From: Bactericera cockerelli
Taxonomy: Eukaryota; Arthropoda; Insecta; Hemiptera; Triozidae
DNA: 64,000 nucleotides
Direction: 5' to 3'
NCBI GenBank assembly: GCA_024516035.1
Contig: CM044964.1
Span: 1,805,284-1,869,283 of the forward strand
Under the pieces are notes generated by a model. The model was not told the DNA's origin, did no database searches, and worked only from the letters and a program-made list of their open reading frames with translations. The position numbers were made by a program, and so were the translations under genes. Of this stretch, positions 11,691 through 23,851 are shown one piece after another. The stretch's first letter is position 1; every line of letters starts with the position of its first letter.

Positions 11691-13240
11691 ATTTGAAATG
11701 TTCAATCAGTAAACGCCTAAAGGAAGACATGCGTTCACAGACCCTAACCTCATGGGGAAGTGAGTTCCACAACCTAGCACCTTGTACAGCAAATGAGCCA
11801 GAGAAGAAATTAGTCCTGTGTATTGGAATCGTAAGAAGAGCAGCATCCTCAGATCTGGTGTTATGAGAATGCTGAGACAGTGATGAAAACTTTGATGCTA
11901 AGTAAAGAGGATTTTGTGCGTTCAATACCCGCCACAATAACAAAAGAATATGAATGTCACGCCGTTCTTGCATAGTAAACCAACCCAAAGACTCACGACA
12001 CAAACTGACATGATCATATTTGCGTAAACCAAATATGTATCTGACGCAGGCATTTTGCAATCTTTGGATTTTTTGTTTAACTTTCTGAGTAGTGTTAGTG
12101 AAAAGAACATCACTATATTCAAGGATAGGCAAGATCAAGGCGGTGCAAAGCATTTTACGAACACCAAATGGCAGAATTCTCCTTACGGCTTTCAACGAAT
12201 GGAAGGAGTAGTAGCACTTCTTAGAAACAGCATTGATATGGGGGACCCAAGAAAGAGTAGAATCAAAGAGTATTCCAAGATTTTTAACTTGATTTGAATA
12301 AGGTATACTGACATTATTAAAATGGAGCCTACTTAAGGAGAGATCAATACGAGATAGAAGTGAAGAGGAACCTATTACAATGGCCTGAAATTTTTTGGGA
12401 TTGGGTAATATTCCATGAGAATTAACCCATACTCGAAGACTGTCTAGATCAGCATTCAAATGATTTACAGCATCAATATATCCATCGACAGGAAAATGAA
12501 TATAGAGCTGTAGATCATCGGCATACAAATGGCAGTTACATGAAATACTTGAGGTTATACTGTTGATGAAAAGAGAAAAAAGGAGGGGACCAAGAACACT
12601 ACCTTGAGGAACACCTGAAGAAACACTCAGCCATGACGAAAACATATTATTAGAACCTTTGACACTCTGCCTACGGTTGGTTAAATAGGAAGAGAACCAG
12701 GTAACGGCATTTCGTGAGAAATTCAAGGACAAGAGTTTAGCAAGTAAGATGTCGTGATCAACAGAATCAAATGCTTTACTAAAGTCAAGAAGAAGAAGCA
12801 TGGTAAGCATTTTTTGATCCATTGCTCTACGAATGTCGTCAGTGACTTTGATTAGAGCCGAAGAAGTACTATGCCCAGCCCTGAAACCAGATTGAAGAGG
12901 ATTGAGAAGAGAGTGTTCAAGAAGATATTTATTAACTTGGGCATAGACCAGACGTTCAAATACTTTTGACAGTGTTGGCAGGATAGAGATTGGACGAAAG
13001 TCATTGGCTGATGTTGGGCACTTGACTTTAGGAATTGGGGTAACCAAAGAAGATTTCCATTGAGAAGGAAAGTGGCAGGAAGAAAATGAAGCATTGTATA
13101 TATTAACGAGAGCCGGAATAACAAAAGTAGAAATAAGTTTTATAAAACGAATACTGATTCCATCATTGCCCATTGCATTGCACTTTATTGAAGACAATGC
13201 ATTCGAAACATCACTGCAAGTAACATCCTTAAACACAAAC
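11683..13240 (-). CDS. Non-LTR retrotransposon reverse transcriptase, 5'-truncated
   Basis: Open for about 520 codons and reads as the RT domain plus C-terminal part of a LINE ORF2. Visible RT blocks: FRPISILPTLSKVFERLV, QSGFRAGHSTSSAL, LDFSKAFDSVDHDIL (motif A, catalytic Asp), SGVPQGSVLGPLLF, then YADDLQLY (motif C, catalytic Asp pair). The tail ends ARLWNSLPHEVR...F, typical of CR1/Jockey-like LINEs. The endonuclease domain is missing, so this is a 5'-truncated but otherwise uninterrupted copy, likely a recent insertion into intron 2. The ATG at 13296 lies in an abutting SINE and is not the natural start. Confidence 0.88.
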
Positions 13241-13433
13241 GCTGGTTTTACCCTCCATTCGCTGGGAATCGTACCAGCTACCCACATTAACCTCACCCAG
13301 CCTGGGTAGGGCCGGAAATGCCAGCCTCATGTGTTCGGAGGGAACAGAATTTTCTTCGAAAAGTCTGCTCCAACCGGGGATCGAACTCGGGAACTCTGGA
13401 CTACGGGCAGTAGTCACAACCACGGAGGCTGGC
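13241..13433 (-). repeat. tRNA-derived SINE (family C), minus copy
   Basis: Reading minus, the tRNA-like head (gcctccgtgg...gttcgatccccgg, B box) is followed by the body 'caggctgggtgaggttaatgtgggtagctggta' and 'cgaatggagggtaaaacc'. It abuts the 5' end of the LINE RT at about 13240. It is inverted relative to the copy at 13553, only 120 bp away. Confidence 0.8.
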
Positions 13434-13552
13434 TTTAATATATGTATATAAAATTAAAATTTATTACTTTAATTTTATTGACCTAATTCTTGAATGTTGA
13501 AGAGATCAGTTTTTTCTCTAATTTTATATTTGTATAAATAATATCAACTATT

Positions 13553-13800
13553 TCCAGCCTCCGTGGCGTAACGGTTATGACTTCTGCCCATAGTCCAGAG
13601 GTCTCGAGTTCGACTCCCGGTTGGGGCAGACTTTTCAAAGAAAATTCTGTCCCCGCCAAACACGTGAGGCTGGCATTTTCGGTCCTACCCAGGCGGGGTG
13701 AGGCTAATGTGGGTAGCTGGTACGAACCCTGCGAATGGAGGGTAAAGCTTCCGTCCTGACTATCTATGTCAAAGCAGGAGGTTAAAACCGAATAGAATCA
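13553..13800 (+). repeat. tRNA-derived SINE (family C), plus copy
   Basis: Full-length copy. A box region gcctccgtggcgtaacggtta, B box gagttcgactccc, body with aggcggggtgaggctaatgtg and gcgaatggagggtaaa, ending aggaggttaaaaccg. The body domain after the head is shared with the 5S-headed SINEs of this window. Confidence 0.82.
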
Positions 13801-14074
13801 ACTGATCACACAATAGATCTAAATTAAGCCGCAGTATAAATCAAATTGTAAGGGTTTCATTGAAAACCCTCCAACAAGGTCAGATAATAATAATAATATT
13901 TTTTATCAACTTGTATTTTGTCATTACGGTGCAATGTGGATATACGATAACTGGATATAAGAGAACGATTTCCACGTCAAATTAACTTCTCTATAAAGAA
14001 AAATAATTTTAAGAGAAATCTAAGAGACCTGGGCATGAGATTTTTTTTTTACAAAAACGAACACAATACTTCAA

Positions 14075-14315
14075 TCTTAATATATAAATGTCAAAGACAC
14101 TCACTGACCACTGACCACTGACTGATCATCGCTCTACAGCCCAAACCGTAAGTCCTAGGAAGCTGAAATTTGGTAGGTAGCTTTGTCTTATAGTCTAGAT
14201 GTGCAATAAGACGGGATTTTTCGAAACTCCCACTACAACACCTGCCATTGGCGAAAAAGGATTTTTTGCTTTCACGGCCATGCCTCGGCCCGCAAAGCGG
14301 GCGACAGCCCGCTAG
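14075..14315 (+). mobile_element. Non-autonomous Helitron, copy 1
   Basis: Starts TCTTAATATATAAATGTC after an A and ends with a GC hairpin (gcgggcgacagcccgc) followed by CTAG, with T flanking. This is the Helitron pattern: TC start, hairpin, CTRR end, insertion between A and T. About 240 bp with no protein. Confidence 0.75.
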
Positions 14316-14548
14316 TCTCTATATATAAATGTCAAAGTAGTCACTGACCACTGACTGATCATCGCTCTACAGCCCAAACCGTAAGTCCTAGGAAGCTGAA
14401 ATTTGGTAGGTAGCTTTGTCTTATAGTCTAGATGTGCAATAAGACGGGATTTTTCGAAACTCCCACTACAACACCTGCCATTGGCGAAAAAGGATTTTTT
14501 GCTTTCACGGCCATGCCTCGCCCCGCAAAGCGGGCGACAGCCCGCTAG
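14316..14548 (+). mobile_element. Non-autonomous Helitron, copy 2 (tandem)
   Basis: Begins directly after the CTAG of copy 1 and is nearly identical to it, ending in the same hairpin plus CTAG at 14545-14548. Head-to-tail tandem copies are known for Helitrons. Confidence 0.75.
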
Positions 14549-14558
14549 TCTTAATATA

Positions 14559-16910
14559 CAGTATGTTTCAGAAAAGGTGGCCACCCCCTCGTAACTTTTG
14601 AACGCGACGGAATTTTTCAAATCTGTAAACTCCTAAGTATAGGAAGTGCCTTATGGCCCATCCTGTGGTCATATTTATTTTTGGCCCCGGTCGGCCCTTC
14701 CGGCTTTTAGGCCATATTTTTTAATTTTTCTCGCGAATTTTAAATAGAATGCTATATTTTTTATTCCTGTTAATTAAAGTCCAAGTTAGGCTGAGTATAA
14801 TGAGCTTTTAAATTTTTCAAAAACCTTATCAGGGGCGGAGCTGGTAGGGTGCAAGGTTCAGAATTGTTACACCCTGTATTTCAGCGTTAGTTGGATTTTT
14901 TAGTACAATTTTTATTTACATAGGTTCAAAGTATTGTTTTACACTATATGAAATCAAAAAATATTCTTGTTTTTATTTAACCAGGGCCGTAGTTAAGTTT
15001 TTGTAAAAGTACTTTTTTTCTCACGTCAATTTTTCCGTAAATTAATGGTGTTTTCGAAATTGGCATTTTTAGAGGTGAAAGTCTGCAGTGACATATGTTT
15101 TTTATACTTAAAATCGAAAGAAAAGTTAACGGAGAAGCGATTAAGGCCATAAAAAAGGCTATTTAACCTGCTAGTTTTTTCACAACAGTGTCCGGTAAAG
15201 TGGGTGAATTTCGAAATTATTGGATTTTTTTTGTTGTTAAGGAAATGCAATTGGCATAGAGAATAAATAATACCTAATAAGGGAATAATACTTCAATAAA
15301 CATAAATAAATGCGAAATCAAATGAAAACAATTTCTTCTAAATCAGTGCCGGATTTTCTCTCTCTCTCTCTTCTCCTCCTTAAAATAATTGAATTTTCAC
15401 CCTCAAGAGTTTGGTACTTGACCTGGTACTTTTTTTCTCTTAAATTTCAAGATTATTGGATATTTGTTGATGTTTAGAAAACACAATTTTTCTTTGAAAC
15501 AAAAGAAAACTAGTTTTTCCATACTGAGTCCAGTGAAACGGGTAAATTACAAAATTACTGGGGTTTTTTTGGGATACGAAATAAATAATACCTTATAAGA
15601 GAATTAATCTTCACTAAACATAAATACATACGAAATTAAATGAAAAATATCTTCTGAAAAAAAAATATTTCTTAAAAAAAAATTTAGAGACCTGGTTTCA
15701 TTACTAGCAACACCAGCATGATTTTTTTTTGGTTTGGGTTTTATATCACTTTCAACTGTATGGTCATATCATGACGAGAGTGTTACCCTCCATTCGCAGG
15801 AAACCAACCTGCTAATCACATTTATCTCACCCAGCCTGGGTTAGGCTGGAATGCCAGCATCACGAAGTCTTCACCTCGCTGGATGTTGCTTAACTTCGGT
15901 GATCCTACAAGAATCGTTGCATTCAAAGCGCCATCGGACTGACTCCAGAATGATTGACAATGTGTTTTCTACAGATTTTACCAACTTACCAACTAAAATT
16001 TTCTCAAGAGGGGACCCCTAGGCCGACTTTAGAAGTATGTAGCATTATAAGATAATTATTTTTCATACAACTTGAACTTTGAAAAGTGAAAAAGAGAGAG
16101 AGTGAAAAAAAAAAATAAATATCCGGCACTGATTTAGAAGAAATTATTTTCATTTAATTTCGCATTTAGTTATGTTTATTGAAGTATTATTCCCTAATTA
16201 GGTATTATTTATTTTCTATGCCAATTGTGTTTCCTCAACAACAAAATATCCAATACGAAATTCACCCACTTTACCGGACACTGTCGTGAAAAAACTAGCA
16301 GGTTAAATGGCTTTTTTTATGATCTTAATCGCTTCTCCGTTAAGTTTTCTTTCGATTTCAAGCATAAAAAACATATGTCACTGCAGACTTTCACCTCTAA
16401 AAATGCCAATTTCGAGAACACCATGAATTTACGGAAAAATTGACGTAAGAAAAAAAGTACTTTTACAAAAACCCTACTATGACCCTGATTAGATATAAAC
16501 AAGAATATTTTTTGATTTCATATGGTGTAAAACAATATTTTGAACCTATGAAAATAATAAAAGTACTAAAAAATCCAACTAACGCTGATATACAGCGTGT
16601 AACAGTTTTGACCCTTGCACCCTACTAGCTCCGCCCCTGATAAGGTTTTTGAAAATTTTAAAAGCTTATTATACTCAACCTAACTTAGACTTTAATTAAC
16701 AGGAATAAAAAATATAGCATTTCATTTAAAATTCTCGAGAAAAATGAAAAAATATGGCCTAAAAGACGGAAGGGCCGACCGGGGCCAAAAATAAATATGA
16801 CCACAGGATGGGCCATAGGGCACTTCCTATACTTAGGAATTTACAGAATTGAAAAATTCCGTCGCGTTCAAAAGTTACGAGGGGGTGGCCACCTTTTCTG
16901 AAACATACTG
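14559..16910. mobile_element. Fold-back element FB2 inserted in the third Helitron copy
   Basis: Begins CAGTATGTTTCAGAAAAGG and ends with its reverse complement. The arms are about 795 bp (14559-15356 and 16119-16910). Flanking TA on both sides is a target duplication: removing the element and one TA restores 'cttaatatataaatg', exactly the start of the neighbouring Helitron copy. The centre (15357-16118) holds AT-rich DNA and a reversed 5S SINE. No transposase is visible. Confidence 0.82.
15776..15965 (-). repeat. 5S-rRNA-derived SINE, reversed copy inside FB2
   Basis: Reverse complement shows the SINE body (taccctccattcgcaggaaacc ... cacccagcctggg) and then the 5S head (gaagttaagcaacatccagcgagg read on minus). 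More diverged than the copies at 23582 and 37426, and the 5S 5' end is degraded. Confidence 0.7.
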
Positions 16911-17132
16911 TATAAATGTCAAAGTCACTGACCACTGACTGATCATCGCTCTACAGCCCAAACCGTAGGTCCTAGGAAGCTGAAATTTCGTAGGTAGCTT
17001 TGTCTTATAGTCTAGATGTGCAATAAGACGGGATTTTTCGAAACTCCCACTACAACACCTGCCATTGGCGGAAAAGGAATTTTTGCTTTCACGGCCATGC
17101 CTCGGCCCGCAAAGCGGGCGACAGCCCGCTTG
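16911..17132 (+). mobile_element. Non-autonomous Helitron, copy 3 (right part after FB2)
   Basis: Continues the Helitron sequence interrupted at 14549-14558 and carries the same 220 bp. It ends with the GC hairpin, but the terminal CTAG has become CTTG. Confidence 0.7.
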
Positions 17133-17494
17133 TACTGTATAGACATTTACCGGATGCAATAATACCGGTCCCTAGAGTTCTCTCATAGCCAACTTGGACC
17201 CTAATCACTTTGTATAAATACGTTGTTTTTTGTTTTTCTTCCATAATTTGAATACTTTGATCAGTGTGCGAGTAAACGGGAAAAACATTGAAAGAGCCCA
17301 GATCCAGTATTTTACGTGAGCTCATTTTGAGCGTGCATTTCAAACCCGTGAAATTCAAGGATCAAACGAATAACCAGGAAAACAGAAAGCGCTGTGAATA
17401 TTTAAAGCTTAATTCGTTTCGGCGGAGCTATATCATTCGCCACATTAAAGGGAAAAAAATTTGAGGGATTTCGTCTGTCACAAAGTTGAACTAT

Positions 17495-17700
17495 AGTGAC
17501 AGAGAGAGATATATAGAAGAGAGAGGGAGGAGAGAGAGAGAAGAGGCAGAGGGAAGAGAGAGAAGGAGAAATAAGAGAAAGAGAAAAGAGAGAGAAAGAG
17601 AGAGAAAAGAGAGGGATGAGAGAGAAGGATGAGAGTGAGAGAGAGGCATGAGAGAGAGATAGATAAAAGAGAGAGGGAGAGAGATCGCGAGATACGAGGA
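17495..17700. repeat. (GA)n-rich microsatellite
   Basis: About 200 bp of impure GA/GGA repeats on the plus strand. Confidence 0.85.
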
Positions 17701-19020
17701 AAGTAGCTAAAAGGGGGGAGAAAAGGTATGTGTTGGAGGGAGAAAATACGAGGTAAATTTTGTCAAACTATCTCAATGAGGCGAAGAGGTATTTTTCGTT
17801 GGCATCAAAAGATCCGAAAGGGAAAAGAAGGGAGACTTTGACAGAAACAATGACAGAAAGAGAATTTTGTTGACATTGAGATAGAAGGGAAACTTTCCCT
17901 TCTATCTCGCAAGGTAATAGAGGACGAAATTATACCCGGAGTGCGTGTGGGTTTCTGGGTTTAGGTTATAGATATAGGCAATGAGATGAGGAGTGGGTAA
18001 AGGTGAATTTAGTTCAGAGGGATACTTTTAATTGAAAGGTAGGTATATGATGTTAATGGAAAAAGTTAACAAAGGCAACAACTTCGCCCAGGATTACGAG
18101 ACAGTCGTAAATATAAATTATAATAATGTTGTTCTATATTTTTACTGTACATTTTTTTTTTTCCTTGTTATTAATTTATTGTTCATTGTTAAATTATTTT
18201 AGCGGGAGGCTGCGATGGTCTCAAGCCAATTTAAGTGGAGAAATTGGCTCGTTCTGAACCATATATTTCTAAGTGCGATCAACGATCGCATCGTGAGAAC
18301 TAAAACTATTTCCTATCAAGCCATAAAACCCTTGGGAAACTGCAAGCTAGTCTGACTTGTAAGGGTGGGCTAGTCCGTTCTCTGGCTTTTTCGTGACATT
18401 TTTATATGATCAAAGTCTCAAATTAATGAAGAAAAATTCATGCATTAGGTGAGACTCCGAATTTTGGAACCTGACTATTTGACTAATGATGGAGGTATAG
18501 ATATTTTCTCTGATAAAGTCCCCAGTATTCTAGCATTATGTAACAATAAATATAACTTGTTACCATTTGTATTTTAATGTTTTTAATGTTCAATTTTTGT
18601 ATTTCATTAATTTGTATATTGGGTGCCCATGGGAACCGTAAAAGTTAAGAAGAAGATGAAGGGGAAGAAAAAGAAGAACACGAAAAGTTGTTGAAGGGTA
18701 ATGAGGGGTGAAATAAAATAGAGAGCAAATGTAGATAGGAATTAAAATTCAAAATGATTGAATGGTAAAGAGGGGTGAAACAGTACAGAGGTAGAACGCA
18801 GTGAGGGAGTCTGTATTCAAAATTATTGAAGGGTAGAGAGGGGTAACATAGAATAGAGGAAAAATGAACTAAAGCTGCAGGAGAGTTAATCAGTAAAAAA
18901 TGTTGTCATGTTCCCTGACGTAGTGTTTTGTTAGTTGTCAGAGTATTTGCGACAGAATTATTTTACAACAAATAATCCCTGCTGATTTCGACTTTGTTTT
19001 TGCTCCTATATCAGTGGCGA
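17701..19020. other. Intron 2 stretch with no recognised element
   Basis: AT-rich DNA with no ORF of note. Positions 18690-18860 contain three diverged ~75-bp repeats of the type 'gaagggtaatgaggggtgaaat'. Positions 18180-18480 look like part of a dispersed element, but no second copy is seen here. Confidence 0.35.
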
Positions 19021-19027
19021 CTTAACT

Positions 19028-19255
19028 CGTGAGAAGGAGTAGAAGGAAAAAAGGAGCTATGAATGTACATATTCTAACTGCGATTTTGTGGAGCATTGTG
19101 CTGTTCCCCCATCGTCGGCTTATGTAAAGGTAGCATTGCGGAATAGAGGAAGCAAAAAGTAGTAGCGCTCTGGTGGTGACGTCATGAACTGCGCAATGCT
19201 ACCTCTTCTACTCAATGCTCCACGAAATCGCAGTGAGAATACATTCGTAGCTCTT
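19028..19255. repeat. MITE-like inverted repeat (about 65-bp arms)
   Basis: The left arm gaaggagtagaaggaaaaaaggagc... pairs with the right arm ...gctctttttccttctac, with the inner ends at gtggagcattg / caatgctccac. About 225 bp and no coding sequence. Target duplication is not clear. Confidence 0.65.
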
Positions 19256-20199
19256 TTTCCTTCTACTAGGAGGAATGTGAGCGGCAATCGGTAGGTATAT
19301 TACACATTTGATATTGGATAAGTGATCGATGCTACATTATTTCTGGGGGTGTGTTTGAAAAGCGATTCCTATGTGCTGCGTTCATTATTTAGAACTATTG
19401 CACCCTTTAGAAGGATTATTAATTAATATAATGTGAAAAAGTGCCTTGTTATGCTGTGAAGCTCTTTGAAATTCTGATGTTTCACGTAGGGTTGGGTGGA
19501 AGAGTTAGGATATATGTATAATTATATTTTGTTTATTTTTTTCTTGTTTATATTATTAATATTGTCAATTTTTATATAATTTTTTACCATTATTTGTCTG
19601 TATAAATGTTCTACTAATAAAGAAATTCTAAATAAATAAAAATAAATAAATAGGAACATAAATTTACACAATTAATTGAACAAACTTGGAGATTTATGTG
19701 TTTTCCCGAGGTCGTCATATTCTTATGATTTCCTCCAGCATGGCTGACACTCCAACGCGACGCGGTTACACTTTAACAAACGAACAGTGTTCGCCCCATC
19801 GCGTCACCGTGAGCCGACACTGGTTGACAGCGAGTATTTCATGTCGCTACTAGTTAGCTGTTGAGCTTCCGTAAGCCTTTCGGGTGTCTAGTCTATTATG
19901 CACGACACAAAATACTTCCCTCTCCCTTTTGTTTATCCCTTTTTCTCCCTCACACAAATCCCACCCTTCACTTTCCCTCGCAGAAAATCCCTCTCGCGTT
20001 TTTTTTATCCCCTCTTCTCTTTCTCATTGAAGACCCTCCCTTTCTATTACTCTCTTTCTCACCGTGCAGTTTTTTTATCCCTTTTCCTCCGCCACATGAA
20101 GCTCGTCTCTATTACAATATCCCTTCATATTTTTTCCCCTTTTTCCCTCTTGCGGCTCAGATTGAACCCTTAGTTCTTCATTTTCTCGTTTTTCCTTTC

Positions 20200-20585
20200 T
20201 TTCCTCTTATATTTCTTTATTTTTTATGCTCCGTCTCTGTCCCTTTCTCTCTCGTTCAATCACTTCCTTTCTCTCTCTCTCACTCCCTTTCTCTCTCTCA
20301 CTCCCCATAACATTCTATCCCCTTCTCTCTCTCTCTCTCTCGCTTTCCCTTTAACACTCTATCTCCTTCTCTCTTTCTCTCTTGCTTTCCCTTTAACAGT
20401 CTATCTCTTTCTCTCTCTCTCGCTCTCCCTTTAACAATTTATCTCCTCTCTCTCTTCCTCTAACACTCTATGTCCTTCTCTTTCTCTCTCTCTCTCCCTC
20501 TATCTCCTTCACTCTCACTCTCTCTCTCCCTCTACCTCTTTCTCTCTCGCTCACCCTCTAATGCCCTTTCTCCTTCTCTCCCTTT
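20200..20585. repeat. (CT)n-rich low-complexity region
   Basis: Nearly 400 bp of CT-rich sequence with (TC)n runs. Long Ser/Leu/Pro ORFs here are artefacts. Confidence 0.85.
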
Positions 20586-20962
20586 TGTTCAATCAGGGTG
20601 AACCATTTCGCCCCTCCCACTCGTCAATGGCGAGTGCATGTATATCCTGTGATGAATATTCACAATAAATGCGGATTTGCAAATTGAAAGTGGCACTTTT
20701 TTGTTGAATAGGATTTCTGTTTTTTATTTTTTATCAACAAAACCAAGTAACAATATTTTGAAATAGAAATAAAAAACGTAAATGTCATTTCTACTCTCTA
20801 TTAGATTCCTGTCTAGGTAAGGTAAGGTATATGATTAGGTTAGATTAGGTAAGGTATATAATGTATCATTTTTTTTTTTTTTTTTTTTTTGAAATTGAGC
20901 TGATAATATTTCTAGCCGTTTGACGTTAACAGTATACAATATACATACATGAAATCCAAAAA

Positions 20963-21099
20963 GCAGGCCTTCGTTCCAGAAAGCACTCTCACGTAATCCC
21001 CAAATCTCCTTTTCAACTGTTACACAACGCAATCTGATTGGTTAATTTGTTCAAATCGGGGAATTTAAGAGTGAGAGTGCTTTCTGAAATGAGGGCCAA
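20963..21099. repeat. Short inverted-repeat element
   Basis: The arms are near-complementary: gccttcgttccagaaagcactctcac at the left and gtgagagtgctttctgaaatgagggcc at the right. About 137 bp in all, MITE-sized. Confidence 0.6.
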
Positions 21100-21169
21100 G
21101 TATCTCTGTTTTCTTATCATTTTTCCATGAGAAATAGAGGCATAAGGAAATATACTGGATAAAAAAGGA

Positions 21170-21400
21170 AAGAGAGAGAGTTCAATTGTAAAGATTGTAA
21201 AATAATATTACAAATAAATAAAATTATTAAAAAGGAAAGAGAGGGAACTAGAGAGAGGGAGATGTAGACGTAGAGAGAGGGAGAGAGAGGTAAAGATAGA
21301 GAGAGGGAGAAAGAGATGTAAGTAGAAGCAGAGAGAGAGAGGTAGAAGTAGAGAGACGTAGAATTAGAGAGAATGAGAGAGAAAGAGAGAAATTAAAACT
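21170..21400. repeat. (GA)n-rich microsatellite
   Basis: GAGA and GTAGA-type repeats, interrupted at 21190-21235 by a short AT-rich segment. Confidence 0.8.
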
Positions 21401-21834
21401 CCAAATTGCAATGAGCAAAACAAGAAAGTTTAGTCATGCAAATTACATGCTGCGATTTCAAGCTGTATTCCTGTATGCAAGTGGTGTAAGCCGTTTACAA
21501 AATATATACACAACATTTATTGTATAAACCGTCACTGCATGATAGTGTTGTAATGACAACATTACTTTTTAAGGTACGGATTATGAAACGCAAAAAGTTA
21601 GAGAAGTTTAGATATATGGAGAACTGGGGTAAAAAGGTAAGGGGGTAGAGCAGGACGAATACGTTGGGGTGATTTGGACGGAGGGGAAAAGAGTGAACTG
21701 AAAATGGGAGATAGTATAACTAGAGTGTAACTAGGATTAGCAGAGAGCTGGAGTAAAAAACACAGAGGAGAAAAGTGTTTCTTATGTGGTGTTTAAAAGT
21801 GTTTGTGTTTTTCATGTGGTGTTTTAATTCCATT

Positions 21835-22085
21835 ATTTCCCTTCTAGTTGGACAGGGTTTTCTCTTATTATAAGACCATTGCGGTTCTCGAGTTTTATCG
21901 TTCTAAATATCCACAAATCCCTACTAGTGGACAGGGTTTTCTCTTATTGTAAGGAAATTGCGTTTCTCGAGTTAAAGCATTCTAAATATCCACACATTCT
22001 CTACTAGTTGGACATGGTTTTCTCTAATTATAAGGAAATTACGGTTCTCAAGTTATAGCGTTCTAAACATACACGCACACGGATC
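21835..22085 (+). repeat. Three tandem copies of an ~87-bp unit
   Basis: Each unit reads roughly 'ctagttggacagggttttct ... taaggaaattgcggttctcgag ... gttctaaatatccacaaat'. Three successive diverged copies are followed by 'acacgcacacggatcattttataatataag', the look of a retroelement 3' region. Confidence 0.7.
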
Positions 22086-22139
22086 ATTTTATAATATAAG
22101 ATGGTATCTTCTGGTGTGTTTTTTTTCCTTTTAGGCGCT

Positions 22140-23300
22140 TTACCTCTGCTAGAGCAGGGCGTTCGCGCCAATGTTTTTTTGTGATCAAGCAAAACGCTAG
22201 TTTTGCAACGCCAAGAAAAACAAAACGAGCGTGCTATACTTACGCTAAACCGAGTTTGTATGTATTTTCTTTTGTAATTTTGACCTACTTAGGCAAAACT
22301 TTTTATATTTTTTTCTTCATATTCGTGTTTTCCTCGTCAAATAAAAGAATACTACTTTTTATTTTATATTTTTCTGATACTCCTAACCGCTTTTACGAAC
22401 ACCCCTAATATTAGTAAAAGATTCATACTTTGGTCTCATTTTTTTTTTTTTTTTTTTTTTTTTTCCGCATTCGCCTTACCACGGGCATATGGTTCAAGTT
22501 TCTGCTATGCCATTTTGTTTATGAGTTCATAATGCTTGCAGCTCGAGGTTTTTAACAAAAAAAAACTTCCGCGGTCACTCGGCGGCGCTTTGGCGGTATC
22601 GCCTATATCTCGAATGTGGCAAATGATAGAAAGCTGAAACTTAGTATATTAAAGGTTTGATTAATTTACAGCTTTTTTAATTCTATGTAATTTTTATATA
22701 ATTATAACCATTTATGAGTTATAACATTTTTGTTGATTTTTGACGTTCACCGACCTCTCTTCACGTAATCACATGAATCGCTACTAAGGCTATATTGTAT
22801 CGAGCTGAAACTTTCAGGACATATTCTTGAGTTTTGGCAGATGATTCCTCGTCAGAATAGCCGTCTTCAAAAAATGTACGGTTTTTGAGTTATAAGCTTC
22901 TTAAGTCATTGGTAGCGCACAACATATTTTGGATTAGAGTGTCTTCTCCGAGTTTCGGAGCTCACAGTATCGGGATCCCTCACTCGTAAATGAAATAAAA
23001 TTAAGGTATCGATTGATTGCTGAACTGTAGGGTGTGATATCTATCTTTCATCGACCTTCATTAGGTTCTTAGATATTATAGATGTACCTACTATTTTTCG
23101 ACTAGTTAGTTTTTTTAATTTTTAAGATGTGGGTGAGTGAATTATTCAATGAAATACCTTAAAGATATTATAAGGCTTTTTATAAGGATTATAAGGATAC
23201 AAAACTAAAATAATTGTAGGTAGGTAGTAGGTAGGTACCTAGTTAGGTAGGTCCTCCATTAAAATAATTTTAATATGGATTTAACTTCGCTTTCAACTGC
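22140..23300. other. Intron 2 stretch, probably decayed repeats
   Basis: Contains a 24-bp T run near 22440. Phrases such as 'tatctcgaatgtggcaaatgatagaaagctgaaactt' are typical of insect dispersed repeats, but no second copy lies in the window. No gene is supported. Confidence 0.35.
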
Positions 23301-23306
23301 ATATCA

Positions 23307-23485
23307 CGACGGGGATACTACCCTCCATTAGCAGGAAACTGACAAACCTGCTTCTCACATTAACCTCACTCAGCATGGGTTGGGCCAGATAGTCAGCATC
23401 ATAAAGTCTTCACTTCGCTAGACTTTGCTTAACATTGGTGATCCTACGAGAATTGATGTATTCAACGCGCTGTCGATGGCACCTA
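23307..23485 (-). repeat. 5S-rRNA-derived SINE, reversed and truncated
   Basis: On the minus strand the 5S head (tagaaccg-type remnant, gttaagcaaagtctagcgaag) is followed by the body gggtgaggttaatgtgag and the end gcaggaaac / taatggagggtagtatcc. Diverged relative to the full copy 100 bp to the right. Confidence 0.7.
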
Positions 23486-23581
23486 ATTAGGTGTGGCAAA
23501 AGTCATCTCTAGTTTTAGTATGTTATTATTATTATTATTAAACATGTTTGATCAAGTTTTATTTACAAATAACATGTTGCA

Positions 23582-23851
23582 GCCAGCGTCGATGGCATGT
23601 TGAATACACCGGTTCCCTTCAGAACACCGAAGTTAAGCGACATCCAGCGAGGTTAAGACTTGGATGGGTGACCATTCAAATTCTAATTCTCGTGACGCTG
23701 GCTTTTCCCGGCCCCACTCAGGCTGGGTGAGGTCAATGTGAGTAGCAGGTTTGTGAGTTTCCTGCGAATGGAGGGTAAAACCCCGTCGTGATATGACCAT
23801 GGCAGTTGAAAGCGACGTTAAACCCCACTTAAAAAAAAAAAAAAAATAATA
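23582..23851 (+). repeat. 5S-rRNA-derived SINE, full length with target duplication
   Basis: Head is a 5S rRNA derivative: gccagcgtcgatggcatgttgaa, acaccggttc, caccgaagttaagcgacat (A-box region) and cttggatgggtgacca (C box), closing with gtgacgctggc. Then comes a body (caggctgggtgaggtcaatgtgag ... gcgaatggagggtaaaacc) and an A-rich tail. A 13-bp target duplication (ataacatgttgca) flanks it at 23569-23581 and 23852-23864, so it moved by LINE-type retroposition (SINE3 class). A pol III internal promoter is inferred. Confidence 0.9.

Noticed and set aside
11509..11712. Lys/Glu-rich ORFs
   Set aside because: Translation of the poly-A and GAA tract next to the LINE tail.
12852..13124. Other ORFs inside the LINE (12055-12297 plus, 12852-13124 minus)
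   Set aside because: Shadows of the RT frame.
23582..23700. Functional 5S rRNA gene
   Set aside because: It has many changes from 5S rRNA, a fused SINE body, an A tail and target duplications.
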